Source: Rhypophila decipiens (lineage: Eukaryota > Ascomycota > Sordariomycetes > Sordariales > Naviculisporaceae). From it: a stretch of DNA of 64,000 nt. The stretch covers positions 147,530 through 211,529 of the forward strand of contig MU858097.1 of the NCBI GenBank assembly GCA_033297075.1, in the 5' to 3' direction. Made by a program: the position numbers and the translations under genes. A model generated the notes under the pieces. That model worked only from the letters and a program-made list of their open reading frames with translations. It ran no database searches and was not told the origin of the DNA. Within the stretch, counting starts at the first letter, position 1. The number at the start of each line of letters is the position of its first letter. Positions 56,761 through 64,000 of the stretch are shown here, one piece after another.

Positions 56761-59700
56761 ATGCCTCCGACCCAGCCAAAGACGGGATGGGAAATTGCCC
56801 TGCAGTCCCATTTAGCTTCGGCGACGGCGGATCACCGACAAACTCTCTCGACAGCTACGACCCCAGAGGATATTGTTGCTATCCTGAAACGAGCCCAGGA
56901 AAAGAGCAAGGCAAGCAAGGTCAACAAGCTCCTGGATGCGGTTACTCGCGCGACAGCACCTCAGAGATTTCCAGACGGTCGTTGATGTTCTCGTCCAAGC
57001 CAACGCAGAGCTTGGATCCGTTGTTTGGGCACCTTCGAAGCTCGTCCTACTGATTCTCGAAAAACGGGACCGCGGTTTCGAAAAGCTTGCCAGTCACCTC
57101 AACGCCTTGGTTGATGCCCTGCCCAGATACAACATCTACAGCTAGCATTTTCAACACAATACCATCCTTCAAAGAGCCCTGGGAAATGTATATGCCTGCT
57201 ACATAGACTTCTGTCTCAGTGTCGCGCGCTACTGGGACCGTAGCGGCATTGGTAAGTCAACGCCCGAGTTCCCGACTAGTAAAATACTGGAGTTCCATGT
57301 TGACCACCGTTGGCGGTTTCATTAGCGACCATCCTCAAGACCACCACAAGTTCCTTCGACCGGCAATTTCTCGACATATTTTCCTCTATAGTCAGATCGC
57401 GAGATGAGGTCGAGAAGACCGTGGCAGCCGTGTTACTCCTGTACGTCCAAGATGTCAAGCACATCACAACTGAACTGCGAGATACCGGCATCGTTCAGCG
57501 ACAAAGTGAGTAGATTATGCCAAGGATGTGTTGCCCAGTCTTGGCTAACATAGACAAGATGAACAACGCGAAAAAAACTCTGAAATGGCTTAACCCCATC
57601 GACGTGGAACTGACTGACACATCAATATCGAAGCAAAGAATCCAAGGTACTTCCGAATAGATTTTGCAGACATTCACGTATGACCGATGGGACATGAGTC
57701 GACCCAAGGATGAGCCACTTCAACTCTTGTGGCTCAGAGGGACCTTGGGATCCGGGAAGACGTTTCTGGCGCTTTACGTTTCACAGACCCTCCTCACCAC
57801 GAACCACAATGTTTTCCGGTACTACTTCAGCGCAAAGCAAGAGATGGGTATTCGACGTAGTCACATTTCATTTGTCAGAACAATCCTCTACCAGGCCATC
57901 GTCAACACAAGTCTCGACACATCGTCCACTCTAGAGGCTCTTCATTATCTCCGTGAGATCAGCGGCAAGTCCGAGGCGCACTCTCCAATGAAGTTGTGGA
58001 GCGAGATTTTTCGGCTTGTGCAAGATAATGCGCAGAGTCCTATCTATCTCATTTTTGATGCCCTTGACGAGGCCAATCAAGATGAACGAAACGACATTTT
58101 ACAATCGTTTGAGAAATTGATTTCCCTCGCGCCGTTCGTGCGCATCATGATCACAAGTCGACCCGAAGAAGATATTTTGGCCTGGTTTGAGCAGAGTTCC
58201 AGATCCGATTCTCTCGCCAAAGCCGTCTCCCAGATAAGAATTGCGCACCAAGCGACGATTCGAGATATCAAGACGTACATTCAAAGTCGCACGCAGCGAT
58301 CGCCCAAGCTACGTCACCCCTCAGTAGTGGAGGATGTCAAGAGTGTCGTTCTCAACCGAGCTGAGGGCATGTTCCTCCCGTCCGCCTCATGCTTGACGAG
58401 CTAGAGACCGAGACCTCTGTGGCGGGGATTCGACGACATCTGGGAGAGTTTCCAGCGAGTTTGAACGAATACTACGACAAAGTTCTTTCTCGAATTAACA
58501 GCAATCCCCAAAGCGCTCGGGAGCTTTGCCGAGATCTTCTCGCCTGGGTTACGATGTCATATGTACCCCTGCACGTCGACACTCTCTTGGTTGCCCTCAA
58601 AAGTCAGGCACGTGCAAGAACGGCGTTTAAACACCCACCAACAGCTGTCGACGACAATGACGAACTGGAGCTTCTGGATCCCCTCAACGAGATCAGATCA
58701 ATCTGTTTCCCCCTCTTGGAGGTGACCGAGGGCGGCGTAGTTCAATTTGTACACTGCTCGGTAGCCGCGTACATACTCACCACAGGCAAGAGCACGCGGG
58801 ATATTCAACATTCAAGTCTTCTTCTCACTCTCCCGCAGGCAAGCTTGGAGATTGCAATGGCGTGCGTATATTCCCTCCAGACTGGCGGAAATTGGCAAAC
58901 GGCAGATGATGCAACCGCAACGCTTGATCCAAGCTCGGTCTTTCCGGAGTACTCGACAAAATACTGGCCCGAACACATGTCGGATTCTTCACAAGACGCA
59001 CTATTGCTGTTGCCCTCTCTGCTCCAAACCCTGGACGCTGAACATCCACGGTTCTTGACTTGGATCCGAAGACGGTCAGAGATTGACTATAGATTCCGAA
59101 AGTTTCTGGGCGTCGACGAAGGCAGGCTTCCCGGTCCCCTCGAGATCGCAGCATACTTTGGTGTTACATCTTGGGCGGTGTCTCTCTTGAACTGGCGTCG
59201 AGACATTGCGTTCTCGTTAATCCCGCCCAGTTTGATTGCGGCCAGTCGAGGACCTCTAAATATCCTACGCCTACTCTATCAACAAATCGGTGCCGGCGAG
59301 TCATGGGACGCACACAAGAACCACCTTCTCCATGCCGCTGCTCGTACCGGGCACCCGTCGGTGGTACAATTCCTAATGGTGGAGGCTGGATGCGATATCG
59401 ATGACGTCGACTCATTCGGCCAATCTGCCCTGTGCAAGCCAGCTCTCGCGGACACACGGCTGTGGTCAGCACGCTTCTCAGGCACGGCGCGAACGCGTTT
59501 CTCGTTTCACGCGGTGCGCAGAGTGCAACGGAATACGCGGCGGCGGCCGGAGACATTCGCAGTCTGAAGCTGCTGTTCGCGGCATCTGAGGAGAGCGTGA
59601 CGGACAAATGCTTGCTCCTTTCGTCGGCGAATGGACATGCCGGGATCGTTGAGTTTCTCCTCCAGCATACTGCTCTTCACCCAAGTTGTGTAGACGAAAA

Positions 59701-59851
59701 CTCTTGGACCCCGTTGCACTGGGCGTGTCGAAACGGTCACGTCGATGTCGTAGCGGCGCTTTTAAAGCGAAATCCCGACGTCGACGCTCGTGATGGGTTT
59801 GAAAGAACTCCGCTGAATCGAGCGGTGCGTAATGGTCAGTCGCGACTCTAG
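56761..59851 (+). pseudogene. NACHT-ankyrin STAND gene, degenerate
   Basis: Conserved pieces of a fungal NLR are in order but in broken frames. 56761-56960 gives the N-terminal start (MPPTQPKTGWEIALQSHL). Frame +2 then gives LRDFQTVVDVLVQANAELG and GNVYACYIDFCLSVARYW, interrupted by an in-frame TAG at 57143-57145. Introns 57252-57325 and 57506-57553 look intact. A second TAG at 57658-57660 replaces the Trp expected after GTSE. NACHT motifs follow: P-loop LRGTLGSGKTF, and Walker B IYLIFDALDEA. Frames change near 58376 (after RAEGMFL) and again near 59431, inside ankyrin repeats (SSRGHTAVVSTLLRHGANAF, WTPLHWACRNGHVDVVAALL). The repeats stop abruptly at about 59840, where AT-rich sequence begins. 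Two nonsense codons and three frame breaks make this a pseudogene unless the assembly is poor. Confidence 0.85.
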
Positions 59852-61082
59852 CGGGTTATCACTTATAATAGGGTACTTATAGGTGGTTAAGAAAGCCAGC
59901 TATAATTGCCTTGTGTTCCAGTCACTAGTGTTGAATCTTCAGTTTAGCTTTATTAGCTATTAAGATAATGTAGTTATAATAGTGGGTATGCCCTTCAACC
60001 TACTCTAAAGTCCACTTCTAAGTGTTACTTTATAGGGTTTTAGTGATAATATGCTAGGGGTAGTTGGCTTTAATTAACAAAGGTATTTGTTACAACTTGC
60101 ACTCCTTGAGTGGACAGACTGTAAGGCGGGACGCCTAACAGGGGTTGACAGTGATAGAAAGAGGTTGTTAGGGGCAGTCAGACAAGACGAACACTGTCAC
60201 TAATAGCAAGTTGCTCTAACTAAGAGCTTGTAAGTAAACAAGATAGTAGACAATGAACTTTATTGCTTGCGTGAGGAGTCCAAGAATCCTCGGACGGAAG
60301 GTGCTGCGCACCTTCCTACTATATAGAAACTATCTAGACTGTAGAAGCTGTGATGTATCTGGATCGCAGTGATCGCAAGGACGTGGAAAACCAGCCCCTC
60401 TTTCCCTCCGCAATGCCCAGCCCTTGGTCCAAATGCGCCCGAACGATCCACTTGGTGCCAGTCCTTCGCCCAACTTCCACCCACATTTCGCGCAATGTCG
60501 CAACATTATGCTTGAAAATATTTTTGCCCCTTCCCAGAATGAATACCTCCTTGCCCTATAGATCACCCCTAAGAGAAAGCGGTGCGGTGACCCTCGGAGT
60601 GGGGCATCTGGCCTGTGCCCGCTCCACAATAAGGCATTCCGGGAGACTGTGCTTGTGCTAATGGCGGCTTTTCTGGTGGTCATTGGAGTTTATAAGTGGC
60701 TTTTGTGATTCCGCAGCATAGGCAATTTGTATGACTGGACCATGGTGTGCTAGATAGCAGCTCGTAAATTTACCATTCCTACGTTCGAGTATCTTTGCGT
60801 GTCTGTGAGATTTGCTATTGGTGTTACGCCGGCAGTTCAGTCGCTCGTCTTCTTGTATGGCAATACGACCCTGCTACTTGAGAACGTTCCATCACCTACA
60901 TATTGATTTGGAATTCTGGGGTAGCACTTGGGGGGGGGTAGGTTTGAGACAATTTTTAATAACTCGCTCCGGAATACCTATAAAAGTCACGCAGAATGTC
61001 CGTGGTCAGAGAAAAAACGATGTGACAGACAGAGTCAAAACAGCATATTCTAGCACCGGGCTAGATTCAGATCCTTAGAGTT
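59852..61082. other. AT-rich mobile-element debris and spacer
   Basis: 59852-60110 is strongly AT-rich and truncates the ankyrin repeats. 60088-60345 begins TGTTACAACTTGC and has the look of a solo LTR, but no target duplication was found. A perfect 9-base hairpin is at 60296-60316. From 60345 to 61082 I see no gene; there is a G-run at 60931-60938. Confidence 0.4.
60296..60316. repeat. Perfect hairpin GGAAGGTGC-TGC-GCACCTTCC
   Basis: Nine-base arms around a three-base loop, within LTR-like sequence. Confidence 0.7.
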
Positions 61083-62871
61083 ATGTCCCACTTCACGAGA
61101 ACAGATTCGCTCGTTGCCCAGCTGGATCACAGCGACTCTCATATTCGTCGCTCTCCGCTATCATCAGATGCCGCGAGCTCTGACCTAAAGACCTCACCAA
61201 GCGGAATTGTCTATATCCCACAATCGACGGATGATCCGTCAGACCCATTGGTGAGTGTTTGCAAGCGCTTTGTTCCTACGCGTCCAAGCAAAGGTACCTT
61301 ATCTACAGATTCAAGCGAAGGAATATTGACGCAGAAACGCAGAACTGGCCCCTACGCAAGAAAGCCACTATAGTGGCGATACTCTTCTTGGCTATGTTTG
61401 TTGGCTTCTCGGCGCCATTTGTAGGGCAGCTCAACATTCAGCAACAAGCCGCTCTATATGGCAAGACTCCAGTCCAGATTACGTATTTTGTAGGTCACTT
61501 TCTCATTCTCAACATGTGTACCGGTATCTTGAACGAGATTGCTTACTCAGTCACGGCTTTTGAACCCAAAAAACAGAACTCGGCTGCGTCTGCTGGCCTT
61601 CGCGACAGGCGGATTCCTCTGGCACCCCTTGTCTCACAAATTCTCCCGGTCCTGTATCATGCTCTGGACTCTCGTGGGTCAGCTCGTGTGTCAAGTCTGG
61701 GCACCATTGATGACGAAGCCAAGTCAATACGCGCCATATCTTGTCTCCCGCTACTTTTCTGGTGCGTTTGGGGTCACTGTTAGTGTCCTCAGTCCACGTT
61801 ACCCGGTCGACATGTTCTTTTTGCACCAACGGGGTAGGGCATTCACGATTTTACATCTTGCACTAAACTTTGGCGCATCCGCTGGACCAACGATTGGAGG
61901 CTTTGTTGTTGCCGCTGGTGGGTACTGGACGGCTGAAGTACTGGTGGAGTGTGGGCCTCACAGGCTTGGCCATCATTGTCGTGCTCCTGTTTCTCGAAGA
62001 GACACAATATAATCGGTCCGTCACATCAATTTGGCAAACTGCAGCTCCGCCTGGCAGCGATGAGCGGTCTCGAGATAAGTCGTGGATCCAGAAACGATTA
62101 TCGACATTTCTCCCGTGTACCAGGCCAAGAAAGGCCAGCAACCAAACCAAGGTGACATGGAAAGAAACGATCGTCACAGCAATAACACCTTTCAATATCG
62201 CAATATCGCCGGTTATTCTCATGATTGCAGGCTTCGACACAATTAACTTTGGATTCTACGTCGCATTGAACGCCCTCACCCCAGTGTGGCTCCAGACGCC
62301 TCTCAAAGCGGGCGGGATCTACGGCTGGAACGTCACGCAAAACGCAGCATTCACGTTCATCCGTTGGATTAGCTTCCTCGTGGGATTGGCCTATGGGCAT
62401 GTTTTCAGCGATCGAATCCCGTTGTGGCTGGTTTCTCGCAGCAGCAGGAGGAGGAGCCAGGATCCAGGAAACGAAACCGAACATCATGACAAAGAAGGAA
62501 AATGGAAGCCCGAATACAGACTTCACGCATTGTGGCCGACCAACTTTGTCCTAATGCCCCTGAGCCTAGGCCTGGTGGGGTGTGCGATGGAGTACAGGTT
62601 ACATTGGGTCATCATGGCACTGGGGCAACTCTTCGTTACCATCGGGTCGCTGGTGAGTATTCCAGTAACCGTCAATTATATATGTGAGTGTTTCCGTGGA
62701 CATACCGTCGAGGCAACGCTGGTCTTGAACTCAATGAGGTTGTATCTTGGATTTTCAATCAACTTTTATGTTGCTCCATGGATCGAGAAGGTTGGGGTTG
62801 GTTGGGTGTATGGTATGATGGCTTTCTTTAGCTTGCTTGCGTATGGGTTCTTGGTTGTTTTGATGATTTAG
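61083..62871 (+). pseudogene. MFS transporter (DHA1-type) with two frame breaks
   Basis: The gene starts at ATG 61083. Exon 1 61083-61250 and exon 2 61343-61489 are joined by introns with GTGAGT and GTAGGT donors, phase 0; exon 3 starts at 61577. Conserved text is LNWPLRKKA, MFVGFSAPFVGQLNIQQQAA, NSAASAGL, LVSRYFSGAFGVTVSV, FFLHQRGRAFTILHLALNFG, YWWSVGLTGLAIIVVLLFLE and AGGIYGWNV, typical of fungal DHA1 drug/polyamine-type transporters. Between NSAASAGL and ATGGFLWHPLSHKF (about 61601) and between YWTAE and YWWSVG (about 61938) the frame shifts by one base each time, with conserved residues directly abutting, so no intron explains it. The remaining frame is open to 62871. Either a young pseudogene or two single-base assembly insertions. 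Substrate unknown. Confidence 0.8.
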
Positions 62872-63563
62872 GGTAAGCGAATTAGGGGGTGGAGACCTTG
62901 GGGGCTAGGAGAGTCTGAGGATGGGAAGGTCATTCTCACGGGAACAGCGCGGGCGAGGTTGGAAGACCATAGTTTCTGAACTTGAACTGCGATGGCGCTG
63001 GGTTAGTCACAAACTAGTAAGCACTGTAACCATTGACTGAGGGGTCGTTTTTGAGTGCTGTGCTACATTGGTGATATATGAGAAGAAGCAGGTCGGGAAC
63101 TTTGCTGGAAGTCTGGGTACTGGAGAGCAGCCTTTAGGTGATAGTAGCATAAACACACCATGAATATGAGGACAGGGAAAAGACAGCGTGAGGGCGTCGT
63201 CTCTTGGAACGGACAGTTTTGAGTTCGAGGATATGGGCTTATGCTAGGTATGATTAGTGAAGAGGCGGAGTCCCGCCGGATTATATGCGGTCATCAATAC
63301 ACGGGCTCAATCACACACAGTTTTCTGTGATGTAACGAACCGTGCTTGTGAAAGTACATCATGGATAGCCCGTGCTTTGGAATCATTTTGGAGTTGCTGT
63401 AGATTAGCAGTAACGGCTTTCGAGGCACTGTCTGATAGCTCTCGTCATCCACGTATGCTGGTTCACTCCCGCCAACTTATCTTTAACATGACCGCCAGAA
63501 GTCGCAAACCAGGCCTGCGGTTAATGACGAAAAAAATAGATCGTGAATATTAGTGCACAGATT
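62872..63563. other. Intergenic
   Basis: About 700 bases between the MFS pseudogene and the methyltransferase fragment. No gene supported. Confidence 0.5.
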
Positions 63564-63953
63564 ATGCCGCAAGACGAAATCTCTCAATCTTCCGCTTCTC
63601 CTTCTGTCGAGATCGGCTCAAAGTCCAAGGCTCTAGGGTACTACTCCCCTAAGCCGACGACCCTTTCATCAATCCCGTCTAATATGGTCTCCCTTTTACG
63701 GGAGTATAGTCACATCCCTGAAAACAGAATCCTTTCGCATATCATCAAAACCAGGGAAAATCTCTGGGAAATCTTTCCCTGGCCCTGTATCGGCCAATTC
63801 CGCTTCCTTGATCTCTCTCTCTCAAAGCAACTCGCTTATCATCAAATTCTAGCACGTCTCACCACGGCTAATGACCGGATCCTTGACGTGGGCTGTTGTT
63901 TGGCACCAGGGTGGGCCATCAATCAATCAACGTCAACATCACCTCGACGTTGA
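63564..63953 (+). CDS. N-terminal part of a SAM-dependent methyltransferase (truncated)
   Basis: From ATG 63564 about 129 codons are open. The text REYSHIPENRILSHIIKTRE, LWEIFPWPCIGQFRFLDLSL and ILARLTTANDRILDVGCC matches the start of an ascomycete class I methyltransferase family often found in meroterpenoid and related pathways. DVGCC is the SAM-binding motif I. In the family motif I continues with FGQD and a downstream core of about 150 residues. Here the sequence instead runs into LAPGWAINQSTST and stops at 63953. The DNA after about 63,905 is rich in GTTGA/TCAAC inverted pieces, suggesting an insertion. The rest of the gene could lie beyond the window. Called partial; catalytic ability is doubtful. 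Confidence 0.65.
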   Translation: MPQDEISQSSASPSVEIGSKSKALGYYSPKPTTLSSIPSNMVSLLREYSHIPENRILSHIIKTRENLWEIFPWPCIGQFRFLDLSLSKQLAYHQILARLTTANDRILDVGCCLAPGWAINQSTSTSPRR

Positions 63954-64000
63954 TGGAGTTGACGCTTTACGTAAGCATATCAGCAGTTGATTGAGTCAAC

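Noticed and set aside
60330..60683. A 117-codon minus-strand frame with a Cys pair
   Set aside because: No recognisable domain and located in repeat-like debris.

Overview
The window is nuclear DNA from a filamentous ascomycete (Pezizomycotina, quite possibly a Sordariomycete). Evidence: short GT-AG introns of about 50-100 bases with CTAAC/CTGAC branch sites, tRNA genes with introns after position 37, and gene families typical of this group (HET-domain and NACHT/STAND proteins, fungal rhodopsin-like membrane proteins, sedolisin protease, Rxt3, Sdh8). I joined exons by hand from splice signals and reading phase.

Layout. 0-14 kb: a Myb/SANT-like protein; a secreted, membrane-anchored Kre9/Knh1-like surface protein; a HET-domain protein; a NACHT-ankyrin STAND protein on the same strand; and a second single-pass surface protein with a Cys-rich ectodomain. 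14-19 kb: two intron-containing tRNA-His genes, a Cys-rich nuclear-looking protein and a small secreted protein. 21-38 kb: mostly core genes, namely a sedolisin-type tripeptidyl peptidase, the Rpd3L subunit Rxt3, the succinate dehydrogenase assembly factor Sdh8/SDHAF4 and an FHA-domain Ser/Thr kinase. 38.4-38.9 kb: a 527-base MITE-like element with 37-base terminal inverted repeats and a 19-base minisatellite. 39-45 kb: a lipase-like/NACHT/WD40 STAND gene. 45-54 kb: a HAD phosphatase, an intron-containing tRNA-Asp, an MFS transporter, a six-exon NmrA/SDR-type protein and a rhodopsin-like integral membrane protein. 54-64 kb: a decaying accessory block with an orphan tail-anchored protein (GC-AG intron), a degenerate 421-base tandem duplication, a NACHT-ankyrin pseudogene, AT-rich mobile-element debris, a frameshifted MFS gene and a truncated methyltransferase.

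Biology. The theme is fungal non-self recognition: one HET protein and three NLR-like genes of different architectures (Helo-like/NACHT/ANK, lipase-like/NACHT/WD40 and a decayed NACHT/ANK) lie among housekeeping genes. Several of these genes carry frame breaks relative to their conserved motifs. They are either birth-and-death decay of recognition genes or assembly indels; raw reads or RNA would decide. I saw no classical secondary-metabolite backbone gene (PKS, NRPS or terpene synthase) and no CRISPR array.
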